A stretch of 64,000 bases of DNA from Sipunculus nudus (GCA_026874595.1 CM049309.1:10937076-11001075); one strand, 5' to 3'. Shown: positions 50,057 through 61,085, counted from the first letter of the stretch. The notes: generated by a model from the letters alone, not told the origin. A program made the numbers and translations.

Positions 50057-50150
50057 CTCCACTTGCAATGTTATTTTATAAATCACTAGCCTTCTATGTT
50101 TCGAAATTAAAATCAAACAATATTATCTTTTGACATTATCGGTCTTTTTA

Positions 50151-50735
50151 GGGTGCCTTTCCATACATGCGGATTTTCACCCGCGCGGGACCCGCGCGGG
50201 TCCCCGCATGCGAAGAGTCCCTTTCCATATGTGCGGTTTCCCGCATGCGGGTGACCCATTAGTTTGGATAAACGCATGCACCAATAATCATAATTTCTAA
50301 AATTTTAGTGTAATATCTTAAGAAAATATTCAGTGTAAACATTTATACTAACTGATGAGGCAGATTGGAGCGGATTAATATCGTATCTCACCAGCCAGGC
50401 TTAAATGGTGGCTATTTCCTGTCACACTCTAACTAGAGCTGGTCCCGGGCTGTATCTCAATTAAGAATGGTCGTATATTTTTTAATGCAATTAAATAAGC
50501 TCTATCAGCTCCTTTTTCTTTTCAAATACAAGGACACATGCCTGCTACTGATATATACATGTAGCATCCGCATGCGGGCCCCCGCAGAAATCCAACACTG
50601 CTGCATCCGCATGCGGGACCCGCGCGGATGCCCGCACGTATGGAAAGGCGAAAGTGATAACACACTTGTTGGATTTCAACCGTGCGGGACCCGCGCGGGT
50701 CCCGCGCGGGGGCCCGCATGTATGGAAAGGCACCC
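50151..50735. mobile_element. Harbinger-like MITE with TTA target duplication
   Basis: A 585-bp element starting GGGTGCCTTTCCATACATGC and ending with the inverse GCATGTATGGAAAGGCACCC, flanked by TTA on both sides (50148-50150 and 50736-50738). Inside are many GC-rich words such as 'cccgcgcgggacccgcgcgg' and 'ccgcatgcggg', giving strong local hairpins. TIRs starting GGG with TWA target duplications indicate PIF/Harbinger. It lies in the copy C intron and is absent from the left arm. Confidence 0.85.
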
Positions 50736-50826
50736 TTATGGATATACCTCGAGTAAATAGCCTTTGCATCAGATTAACAACATTGATAATTATAATATTA
50801 TAAATTTTAGAGTGTATAATATATAC

Positions 50827-51019
50827 CTAGAGCTTGGAAAATCCGTTCTTGACATGCACGCAGAGCGTCTTCTTTTCTAGCAAACATCAGGGCTGGTTGG
50901 GGTTTCTTCAGACCACGAAGCTCCTACCGAAGTCCAGGGAACTTGCTGTAGTCCAGACGATATTCCAGGTGGACTTCAACTGTTAGTGGCTCGGTCACAG
51001 GTACTAAGACGTCATCCAT
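50827..51019 (-). pseudogene. Acidic-protein gene copy C, exon 1 (in-frame TAG)
   Basis: This is a 193-bp exon with ATG at 51017-51019 and a phase-1 donor CTAG/GTATAT, matching the exon 1 of A and D. The frame reads MDDVLVPVTEPLTVEVHL and EYRLDYSKFPGLR, then TAG where copy A has GAG, then is open again through ELRGLKKPQPALMFARKED to the donor. Copy D has the same TAG. Either both are null, or the exon is used as an untranslated leader, or the stop is read through. A TATA promoter (51223-51230) precedes it. The intron to exon 2 is about 2.2 kb and holds the MITE and the retroelement. Confidence 0.65.
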
Positions 51020-51220
51020 TGTTTTCTGTGGGTTTTTTCTTTCTTCTTCTAGTGCCGCTATATTCCTTCCCGTGATGTAATGTAAAGTAGACCGTTGTAC
51101 TGGTACGAAATACTGCTGTATCTTGTGGTTATAATCTGTTTACTCTGACGGTCTGGCTTTGGAGACAAGTTGCACTCCAGGAAACTCTGGTCTGTAATGA
51201 ATGGACAATAGACCTCTGGA

Positions 51221-51337
51221 GGTTTATATATGTTTAATCCGCGCCAACCGCTTGTGTATTGTTTTAGTGCTTTACGGTACAGTAACCAAACGCTGTTGTT
51301 TGATCTTGTTAAGAGTGGTAGAGTTTTGTCAATGATC
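51221..51337 (-). promoter_or_regulatory. Promoter of gene copy C (proximal part)
   Basis: Minus-strand TATATAAA (51223-51230) is preceded by the shared proximal module ('gcgtttggttactgtaccgt', 'aaagcactaaaac'). The distal module of this promoter ('cacggtttgcgggatggtg' on the minus strand) lies 4 kb away at about 55425-55500, because a long-TIR element is inserted between them. Confidence 0.65.
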
Positions 51338-53566
51338 AGTCCCCGGGATACATCGATTTAATTGCAAAATTTATCGTTAATCTTAGGTTTATTTTCCATT
51401 GTAGTATACTTTAGGACATTAGAAAATGGCAGTCTTAAGTTGCACAAACGGTAGTTCTGCCCTGCAGCTCAAAAAAGCCAACCCCTCCCCCTATATCGGT
51501 AATTTTCAACAATCATGTTATGCAACCTTCGGATCACAATATTTCTGGAATGTCTTCGCAGATTTGGATGATCTTTGTTATTGTTTGTATGTTTTCAAGC
51601 ATGGCCGACATGATAAGCATGATTTCATGGCCAAATTTAGGTCAAAATCAAGGTAAAACCATGGTAATGAAAGATTTTGATGAAATCCTGCTATATAGCA
51701 AAGAGGACTTATGTCAATTTAAATAATTTACATTTGGAAATGGAGTGACTTGGCCTGATGCTACAAAGTATACACCATTTTGTCAGTTTTATCTTGTAAA
51801 TTGTATCTCATGAGTATTTATTCAGTTTCAGTTCGTTTAGAATATAAGACATACAAATTTCACATAATTTAAAGGGGGCCCATTCACCTATAAAGCATGT
51901 CGTATTAACACGAAAAAGAGCTTCTTTCCTTTAAAAAAATTTGAACTTCCCAAAAATATTTTCCTGAAATTTTTTGCTTTATGATGTAAATTATTATTAA
52001 TAACAGTGGACCAGGCGCGATCATAAGTGTCAACATAACACATTGCTCGGGACTCAACCACAACACCTGTCATGCGGTGCCATGACTGATTTGGCCCCGA
52101 AAATGTAATACATGCTCCCGCCGGCTGACACATTGCGTGTTGAGGCTCACAATCGGACCTGCGGTCACGCGGCCTTGTTATGGTAAATAGACGCATGTAG
52201 ACTGTGTTCATAAACACACAGAGTCATAAAAAGGTGTCAAACAGCCTTGTTTGAAGTGCTGGGATGGATTTGCTGGGAAACATTTGCATAAAGCAAAACT
52301 GAACCGGGAGTTTGAGATAATACGCATTATATTGCTCTGATAATGTCCGTTTAAATAAGGTTCATACGTAACTGGATATACGGCTTTAATTTATGTTTAA
52401 CATATGTTAATTTATGTTCTACACACCGGACATAGCAAGAGTCTTTGGACAATTATTAACATTGTAGACATAATGAGAACTTGTCTGAGCTCTGATTTGT
52501 TCAATCACATTTGAATAATTTTATTTGTTAATACATGTATAGAAAAAAATGAACATTTATCCAAGCTGTAAAACTAATACATATGTAAACAATACCTCAA
52601 GGATTAGAACACCCAATAAGTTGTACCAGGAACAAACTGGAGATGAGGAAATAAAGGGATCTTTACTATAAATTTTGATTAGTATCATGTGACATTTTAT
52701 AGCCATGACTCTTGATATCATAAGTCAAACATAATGACAACTGTTATGAGTATTAACCTGGGTAAGATTTTAATATTTTTACATATTTTATTTTTTTTTT
52801 AATTTTGCAAATTATATAAATTAACAAACTGAAACACCGGGGAAATACCTGTAAATTTAGATTAATTTTTATATAATCAACTGCAGCCTTGTCTATCATT
52901 GGTTTGCTTTATATCATCCCTTAAAGTGTAAATCAATTTTATTCAATTTTTGTATCATTATTAAGTTTGAAATGAAAAATACCCAAAGGTGACTACATGG
53001 TGTCTTATGAAATGCACTTAGGGCCATTTATACAAGTTCCATACAACATAAGTAATTGCTAGGTTATTCCCTGTTCCTCATAAACTATTAATTCCCTTTT
53101 CCATTTATTTTTTTAATTTTTATTATAAACAAATAAAAAAATCATAATTGTTTATTGATATGTTGTTGACCTTAACAACTACTAGAGGAAGTGGGTTGGG
53201 CACCTTGGCCAGAAGGGGGGATAAGCACCTGGGCCAGATGTGGCCTGCAAAGAGCGAGATAGCTGTCCAGTATTACCCGCTTGAAGCGTGTATAATTAGC
53301 CTGGGGGTCAACAAGGGTGACTTGCAGGCGACTGAATAGGGCCGGTAAAAATATTCAAAGGTTTTTACTGTTCTTATGTAAGGAAATCCTCATCTTATAA
53401 ACATCTACAATTAAGTGGCAATTCATCTTTTTTTGGACATAATTAAATATTCACTTTAATCATTTTAACACCTTTTGATACAATTCATAATCAAAAGTAG
53501 CAAAAGTCTTGAACAAGAATGAATCAAATATAGAAAATTACAATATTCATCTAGTTGACAAATCCT

Positions 53567-53587
53567 GGGGGGGGGGGGGGGGGGGGG
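53567..53587 (+). repeat. Poly-G run
   Basis: Twenty-one guanines inside the 4-kb long-TIR element. Confidence 0.9.
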
Positions 53588-54261
53588 AGGTGTAGGGCAG
53601 AGTGGAAGCCCATCCAAGTTGAGCTAGGGCATATTCCTGGATCGGGTTACATAACACAGGGATGTATTACTCAATGTACTGGGGGAGGTTGATTAAAAAA
53701 CAGTTGACATGTATGTGTAAATTGAAAAAATATACATACTTTTCTTTATCAATTCTTTGACATTCTAATCAATTCCTTTGATATTTCATATATTAAAAGA
53801 TTCAATCTTCATGTGTATATGCTGTAGAAATGAAATCAACAGTGTTAAAGGGAAAAAAATGTGCCGTTGTCGAAATTGGGCAAAATTTAAGATAATGATT
53901 AAAAATTAATGCTAATAACCTACATAAATTAAAATTTTTTATCTAATTTCTTGTATACAATTAAAAAAAATTGAATATTGATTTGTGCTTGAAATAAGCT
54001 CATTAGCTTAAATAATTATCACGTTAAAGGGGCCCAATCACCTATCTGACCTTCATAAACTAAACGTAATCCCTTAGAGCTTTCAGATATTTAGGCCAAA
54101 AACGTGGATATCACCGCTCATAGGCTGCTTGTTTTGTTTATATCAACGTCTTTATAATATGTGTCGGCCCGCAAAAACATTCAAAACGAATTTAACAAGG
54201 GCATCTGGCAGCAAGTCAGATAAGCCAGAGCTTTGCAAATGGCGTTTTGCAAGTGACTTTT

Positions 54262-54700
54262 CTAATCCGAATATATGCAACCTATACCGCCTAAGATTAG
54301 TCTGTCTTCTTCATAATTATCAATATCGCACATGTCATCATCCTCTGTTTCATCTTCCGCATGAAACAGGTAATCCGGGCCTTGCTCTCCATCAAACAAT
54401 TTAGGGATGAAATTTCCTCCTTCATCCAACCATGTTTCAGGGGTCCCAGTCATTTATAAGAGCCTTGTGCGCATTTGCCGAGATATGGTTGAGAAGTTGG
54501 GCTCTGGAGATTTTCTGCTCAAGGACATAGAGGCAGCAGGGAAGGTTGGCGGGGTCAAAGGAACTGAGCTTAAACAGAGTTTGCTTTGCTTTTCTCTGCA
54601 AAATCTTGTTGGGAAGAAGTGTGTGCCAGACACGGTTCATATCCTGGCACTTACTCCTTATCCCAAAAAGGGCGCAAAAGTACTTGTTGACTCTCTTCAA
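54262..54700 (-). pseudogene. Frameshifted coding remnant inside the long-TIR element
   Basis: Two overlapping minus-strand frames join at about 54440 into one coding-looking stretch. The upstream frame has LPCCLYVLEQKISRAQLL and NHISANAHKALINDW. The downstream frame continues TWLDEGGNFIPKLFDGEQ and an acidic tail (EDETEDDDMCDIDNYEED). The arrangement resembles the C-terminal part of proteins encoded by animal mobile elements, but I cannot name the family. It may be what is left of the element's own protein. Confidence 0.45.
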
Positions 54701-55417
54701 ACTGAAGCTGATACTGTTTCAGAAGCCCGAAAATAAGAAGAATTAATTTATATTTTGAAACTGGTTTCGAATATTTAAAGTGTACATATATTCCGTAAGT
54801 AAATTAAAGAATTACCTCATAATTAATCAGATAAGTTTACTCTAACTCGTCTGTTTACTAAACGGATCAACCTAACCCTATTTGTTTCGTGTAACTGATG
54901 ACCCTGACCTTGAAATAAGTTACTACGCTTTGAGAAATACTTTATCGGAACCTCAATAAATCAATCTTCTACAGATTCCACTAGACCTGTGAGTTTATGT
55001 CAAAATAATAACATATATAAATATTTCGAGCAAAAATAGGATATAATCTGCTTTAAGTGCTTCAAAGTGACCTTGACTTTTGTCCTTAATTGTGACCCCA
55101 AATGCATGGCCGTGAAATCATGCTTATCATGTTGGCCTTGCTTGAAAACATACAACTAGATACCAAGATTATCCAAATCTGCGAAGTCATTCCAGAAATA
55201 TTGTGATCCGAAGGTTGCATGGCATGATTGTGGCAAATCACCGATATAGGGGGAGGGGTTGGCTTTTTTTTTAGCTGCAGGGCAGAACTACCGTCTATGC
55301 AACTTAAGACTGCCATATTCTAATGTCCCAAAGTATACTTCAACGGAAAATACACCTAAGATTAACGATAAAATTTTGCAATTAAATCGATGTATCCCGG
55401 GGACTACATAGACCTTA

Positions 55418-55500
55418 AATTTTTTACGGTCCAAACAACTCACCATCCCGCAAACCGTGACCAAGTCTGCATGGGGAAGTAAATTAACTGCTTTTACTGG
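55418..55500 (-). promoter_or_regulatory. Displaced distal promoter module of copy C
   Basis: This contains 'tttttacggtccaaacaact' and 'caccatcccgcaaaccgtga', matching the distal module at about 59480-59560 (copy D) and 34834-34915 (copy A). It is separated from the copy C TATA box by the inserted 4-kb element. Confidence 0.5.
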
Positions 55501-56034
55501 AACAACGATAAAGATGCAAACATGCGACAATTTGATTAAAGTGATTGTTAATTGATTGTTGAGAACTTCAACTGAGCAGTCAAAAGAATACCACCTCCCC
55601 GTGAACCCGGAACTGAATGGCAATAAAGTCAATAATTCTAAGTGGTAATATTTGTTATTATGACAATTATGATTATTATGATTATTATTATCAGTTGAAA
55701 TAGTAGCATAAGTAGTAGTTGTAATAGCAGCTGTTGTAGCAACATTGTTTTTATTTTAATTATTATTTTAAGCGCTATTATAGTAAATGCGATGTTGTTA
55801 TCTCACTGCTGCTTTATTATATGAAGGTATATACTTCGCTGTTTTAGACATAAATTTAATGTGAAATTATTGAATGATTACGGAGCTTTATTATGCTTAT
55901 CCTAGACAAATATTTTAAAACATTAAAATAATGCGGAGTATACTTCCTCTGGCTGGTCTTATATATATATATGCCAGGGCGGATTTGTTTGAACTGTTAT
56001 TAATAGGCAATAATTTTTATTTTTGGGGGGGTTT

Positions 56035-56255
56035 ATTAATTTCTAATCCGTGTAGACTGATTGCCCCTTGCTTAAGTGCTTTTACGGTGAGGGGACAAAA
56101 CGATGTTGTTTTTTTTTCCCCAATCAGCGACAAACAATAATTATACACGGGTGATCAGTGAGAGTATTTTACGGTCCAATCAATTGACCAACCCGCAAAC
56201 CGTGAGAGGGTTGGCACCTATAAGTACATCAAGTTATCATACCGGACCGTGAGGA
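56035..56255 (-). promoter_or_regulatory. Orphan promoter remnant, right arm
   Basis: This is the inverted partner of 36740-36965, with the same distal and proximal modules. The TATA position reads 'ttattaatttctaatccg' on the plus strand and no exon 1 follows on the minus strand. Confidence 0.55.
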
Positions 56256-56392
56256 AAATGTGAAAAACTGCTTTTAATTGAAAGGTTTATAATCAATTGT
56301 CAAGCATTTCAGCTTAGCAATGTGATACTAGTTATGTTCAAATCATAAATAATGTCAGTATTTTAAATGTGAACATTTTGAAGGGATATTAA

Positions 56393-57522
56393 TGTCACAC
56401 GGTACTCCGTGTGGTTCCAGGTTGTTTAAATATGATAGAGCATTTTGATGTAAATTAAATCTGACTGCGGAAGGACACCCTGGTGCAAGTACACTCACGC
56501 CTAAAAAGTGAAACAACACCTTTTAACAGAAACAATATAATTAAAAGAAAAGATATGGCAAACGTTATACTCACACTATCAGAGCAAAGTAAATACCATC
56601 ACAGCTCTGGAGTAATTCCTATTATCTCACAGGAACAACTCGGGACACATAAAAGAGTCATATGACACACGTAAACACAAAGTTCTCCTCTGGGTGACGA
56701 CACAGACGCTGCATTAACAACACAACACACGAACAAGGAAGGTCTTTACGGCGCCCGCGAATCCAGTATCGCTCCAGTGAATATATTCAATACGCCGATA
56801 GGCCGATAGGCCGATCTGTCCGGCCTATGGCACGTGCACAGGCGTACGGCTCCAATCTGCCAAACGATTAGCAGTCAGGCTTCCGCCCCGCGTGGTCGAT
56901 CCCGTAAACCACCCTACCTTCAGGACTCGGTGGCCCTGATACAAACAGTCTTACACAATCCATAGATTTCAGGTCCTGACAGCATGAGTATTCCCTCGTG
57001 GAATATCACTGACCTGTTGCCGGCCCGGTACGTAGGATCCGGCCCTCCACTGAGACATCTGAACGCGTGGACAATAGTCTATTTTCCCGACGACTAAAAG
57101 CAGTTAATGGGCAACTTACACCCGCAACGAAGTCTGCACAAAGGTTTCTGTCGGCTAACACTTGTCGACTGCCAGTACTTTCCCAGTACGCGACTCTGAG
57201 GAGACTTCGTCCCGCTACCTCGTCATGACATCAACAGCACCTCCGTACACACGCAGTTTTTAACAGATATCCCCTCGTTCCGCCCCTTTTGGGGTCTTAT
57301 ATAGTGATGCACCCGGTCAACCCCTGGCCTAGCCAATCGGCGCCAAGCTTACCCTCCAAACTACATTCCCGCCATTCCTAAACCCGGCGCACACCCGCCT
57401 ACGACATACAAAAGAACCTGAATTAAACCTGTTCTCTAAAATCGGCTTGTCACCGCTCTCTGGTGACATCACTAACCCAATTAAAAGAAAGTACACCGCA
57501 TTGTCACCGTTCCCTGGTGATA
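56393..57522. mobile_element. Solo LTR with ATTAA target duplication
   Basis: A 1130-bp insertion that is absent at the matching site in the left arm (about 36578-36615). It is flanked by a 5-bp direct repeat ATTAA (56388-56392 and 57523-57527). It starts TGTCACACGG and ends with CCCTGGTGATA, so the termini TGTCAC/GTGATA are imperfect inverted repeats as in LTRs. A TATA-like 'cttatatagtgatgc' lies at about 57297. There is no coding sequence. It is much more GC-rich than its surroundings. Confidence 0.8.
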
Positions 57523-57722
57523 ATTAACAAAGCATTTGATAATGCGTCCCCTCAATAGTTCCTTTGGTCCGATATATAAAAATATTTGTTCATTCTAAGG
57601 TGAATTAAATCAATTCAAACACAAACTTATTGATCGCTTCTTATTTTCGAATTGATTCCTTTAGGGTATATAGTGCTCCGCCCCCAGAAAAAAATCAGTA
57701 ATATTTCAATATATGGGCCTAA

Positions 57723-57728
57723 TTTATT
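57723..57728 (-). terminator. Polyadenylation signal, copy D
   Basis: AATAAA on the minus strand about 300 bases after the copy D stop, matching 36401-36406 in copy A. Confidence 0.65.
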
Positions 57729-58026
57729 CACAATTGAAAATATATTTTACATGTAACAGCCACAATATAAGCATGATAAAGGCAAGTGATGAAATATCAC
57801 TGACCAAATATTTACAATTACACTTTTGTTGAGAAAAAAATATCTGATACGTTATCAAGCATTAATAAATCATACAAAGCACAGAGTCAATAAATCGAAC
57901 ATAACAACATAACAACAAAATTATATAAATATATAATACGTGTTGTGCCGAGCTGGCACTGAGTCCACCTTTGCTTTACACCAGTAATGTCTTCAAACGA
58001 TCATTATTTCCAGTGTCGTCACGATT

Positions 58027-58520
58027 TCAGAAAGCCGTGTGCTGCACACCATCCGTGTCAATGAACCGAAGTCCACATCTATGTTCATTCCTGTATCCCT
58101 GGTTACACATAAAATCCTCTACCAACATCCTGGCTGCGATGCTAGACCTGGCTTGTTGATGGGGGATCTTTTCTCGTCGACTGACGGCCAGTAGTTCTTT
58201 TCCTGACCCTTCAAATGAACAACCCTTTTCATCAGAGCTTTCTACACTGTAGTCGTTCCATGGAATGTACTTGTACTTGTCATCCGATGTTTCCGGTATA
58301 CAGCTGGCCCAAGTACCACTTCTGTTAGTTTTGTCAATGTCCGACAGAGGGCTCAGTGGTGGCAACATCTCAAGTACCGGCGCATGCTCCTCTGTCGATA
58401 AATACGTGTTAGTAGTGTCCATGTCAGCCTCCAGATGTCGCTCTGAGTAGTCTAAGAATTCTTCCTGCCAGTCTTCCTCCTCACTCTCACTATCAGACAG
58501 CATCGCCCAGTCCTGAGAAT
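58027..58520 (-). CDS. Acidic-protein gene copy D, exon 2
   Basis: This is the exon 2 homologue with acceptor 'gtatcacag'. The frame is open to TGA at 58027-58029, giving 158 residues from the conserved methionine at 58503. Its N-terminal part (LSDSESEEEDWQEEF, YSERHLEADMDTTNTYLST) and C-terminus (GLRFIDTDGVQHTAF) are of the A subtype. The middle (VLEMLPPLSPLSDIDKTNR to QQARSSIAARML) is of the C subtype, and 58123-58371 is identical base for base to 48250-48498. This mosaic is explained by gene conversion from copy C. It is the palindrome partner of copy A. The product has no recognised domain. Confidence 0.6.
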
Positions 58521-58936
58521 CTGTGATACAAATAAATAAAATATAATATGATTTGTAAGTAGGAAATTTTTAGAGTATGACATTTTTAGTAAAAACTTGT
58601 ATTTTAACTGCTTATATATTTTAACCGCTCCTTTCGCTTTAATGTATATAATTATTATGATATTAAATTAGAGAAATAGTCTTTACATGTATAAACATTC
58701 TTTATGTATGTTTATATATAAGGTTGTATCAATGTTCCGGTAAATTTATATTATGACTGACTTCCAATGTATTTTTCGAAATTAAAATCATAAAATATTA
58801 TTTTTCATATTATGTTGTATGTTAATTCCATTAGTAAACCTTGGTATCAGCATAAACATAATGTTCAATAAGTACATTGAGATATGAGATATATCCTCAA
58901 TAAAAATATAAATGTAAAAAATTGTAATTTTATTAC

Positions 58937-59129
58937 CCAGAACTTGAAAAATCTGTTCTTGACATGCACGCAGAGCGTCTTCTTTTCTAGCAAACATCAG
59001 GGCTGGTTGGGGTTTCTTCAGACCACGGAGCTCCTACCGAAGTCCAGGGAAATTGCTGTAGTCCAGACGATATTCCAGGTGGACTTCAACTGTTAGTGGC
59101 TCGGTCACAGGTAGTCTGGCGTCATCCAT
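58937..59129 (-). pseudogene. Acidic-protein gene copy D, exon 1 (in-frame TAG)
   Basis: A 193-bp exon with ATG at 59127-59129 and donor CTGG/GTAATA. The frame reads MDDARLPVTEPLTVEV and HLEYRLDYSNFPGLR, then TAG at the same codon as in copy C, then is open to the donor. The intron to exon 2 is about 415 bases. The upstream TATA box is at 59333-59340. Apart from the stop the exon is intact, so it may be an untranslated leader or a recently lost coding exon. Confidence 0.65.
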
Positions 59130-59330
59130 AGTCTTTTTTTTCTCGTAAAGTCTATGCCTTCCCGTGACGCAATGTATATAAGACTTGTATTTTGGTAAAA
59201 AAAACTGCTATGTCTTGTGTACAGCTTGTTATCAGATTTTTAACATCTTTTTTCCCTGTCGGTCGGGTTTGGAAATCAGGTTGCACTTCAGGAAACTCTG
59301 GTCTGTATTGGATGATCTTGAGACCTCTTG

Positions 59331-59560
59331 GGTTTATATATGTTTATTCCGCACCAACTGATCGCCCGTTATTTTAGTTCCTTTAAGGTAAAGTGACCAA
59401 ACGATATTGTCTGATCTTAATTGGAGGGGGTAGTTATGCCTATGATAATTAAAACATAAATGGATATAAATTACTACACTGTTAAAACAACTCATCAACC
59501 CGAAAACCGTAACGACATCTGCCCAAGTAAGTTAATTAACCGATCTTACCGGACGATGTA
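59331..59560 (-). promoter_or_regulatory. Promoter of gene copy D
   Basis: Minus-strand TATATAAA at 59333-59340. The proximal module follows ('caatatcgtttggtcactt', 'accttaaaggaact' as a variant), then the distal module at about 59480-59560 ('cggttttcgggttgatgag'). The order is the same as at copy A. Confidence 0.65.
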
Positions 59561-60804
59561 AAAATTTATTATGTAAAAACAAACGTGTCAACAGTTTGAA
59601 TAATTGATCGTTAATTATCTGCTGTGGATTTTAAATGAGTATAAGTAAAAAAAATGTAACATGTGAATCCAAAACAGATTACCAAATTGAGGAAATATTT
59701 CGAAAGGATTATTATTATTACCTTAACAGTTTGTGCACTATGCATTATAGTTAATATGTTGTTAGCTCGCTACCGTAGATGTACTGACTGCAAATATGTA
59801 AATTTGAAATATTGATTAAATTCCAGTACAATAGACAGCCTATTACTGATAAATATCCATAGACGTTCTACTTTATGAAATAAAAAGTACAATATTAAAC
59901 CGGTTAGTGTTCATCTTCTTTTTTCTTGCACTAATGAATTTTGGATTAAATAATACAATTTATAACATTTAAAAATTCAATTTTTAATAAAAAAAAACAT
60001 GCGTTTCAGATTATCAAACAAACCCATCTTTTGATCGTGTCATTTGGTATTACATGAGTGCATTAAAAAGTGGCTCGCTCCTCTTGTGTTTCTAAAATGA
60101 CTCTATTCCTTAAAGTTTATTTTATTTTTTATAAATGTTCGAATTCATTTAAAAAATCAAGGGATAATTCGTCAAATATATATCATTACATGGAACAATA
60201 TGATAGGTTTAAAATTATATTTATTTGTAGGTTTCTGTAATGCATTTAATCTTTTTAGATGACCCAACAATTTTCATATTTGAATGAAATGGATCCTTGC
60301 ACATGTTATGTATTATGTTATGTGGTTCGTCTGGGGTCCGATAAGAATTTCAAGGAAATGATTTTATTTATACGATAGGATTCTATGAATCATCACAGCA
60401 TTAAATAAAACCTTCCCTGCAGTGCATGCTTTTTTAAGGGAAAGGTGGGAATGCATCTCTTATAGAAAGCCACTAAATGAAAGAACGCCGAAGATGTTAT
60501 ACGTTTATGAGCTGTATAATGGAAATGACATTAAATAACAACCATTAATCCTATCATATAATGTAAACATAATTATTCTGATGTGGCACATATATCTTAT
60601 TATTGAACGACATATACACTTTTCACTCTTTCATATTCTTATATTATCTATTTATTTTTGTTAATATATTTAAACCAGAAAAATTTATTCTCGTGAATGC
60701 AGGCCTCTGTCATGTGGGCGGTCCTTTGTGTAGGGTACTCCGCAACAGTGTTTTTATTAACTTATTGGCCCTATAATTCCAAGGCCACTAATGAGTGCAT
60801 AGTT

Positions 60805-60822
60805 CCCCCCCCCCCCCCCCCC
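60805..60822 (+). repeat. Poly-C run, right arm
   Basis: Eighteen cytosines. It is the inverted partner of the 24-base poly-G at 33552-33575. Confidence 0.9.
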
Positions 60823-60879
60823 AATTGAATTTGCATTCACTTATACAGTCCAGATTGCCATGTACAATAGTGCATATGT

Positions 60880-61085
60880 GACGACACATTTGTGAATATT
60901 CCTGGAAGTCAACATCATGAGACTGACCCACACAAAAATCTAAGAGATTCTTTATTGGCCGGTTCCCGAGGTTCCTTGAAAATTTCATGGGATTTCAATC
61001 ATGAGTTATGTTTATACAACACACGCACAAACACCAAAATACAAACACACAAACACGCACACGAACGTGAATGGACGTATATACC
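60880..61085 (-). repeat. Interspersed repeat family, copy 4
   Basis: This is the inverted partner of 33295-33500 in the right arm, with the same modules on the minus strand. Confidence 0.6.

Larger units (their letters stand above)
51338..55405. mobile_element. 4.07-kb long-TIR element inserted in copy C promoter
   Basis: The ends are AGTCCCCGGGATACATCG and its inverse CGATGTATCCCGGGGACT. The inverted repeats are about 310 bases long (51338-51655 and 55085-55405), about 90 percent alike by eye. The element interrupts homology between the copy C upstream region and those of copies A and D, which supports insertion. No clear target duplication is visible. The interior contains a poly-G run, two direct copies of 'aaaggggcccaatcaccta' and a decayed coding region at 54262-54700. 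The superfamily is unassigned. Confidence 0.7.

Noticed and set aside
51888-52217. 109-codon minus-strand open frame inside the long-TIR element
   Set aside because: Not similar to the nearby coding remnant or to any family I recognise. Kept out for lack of support.
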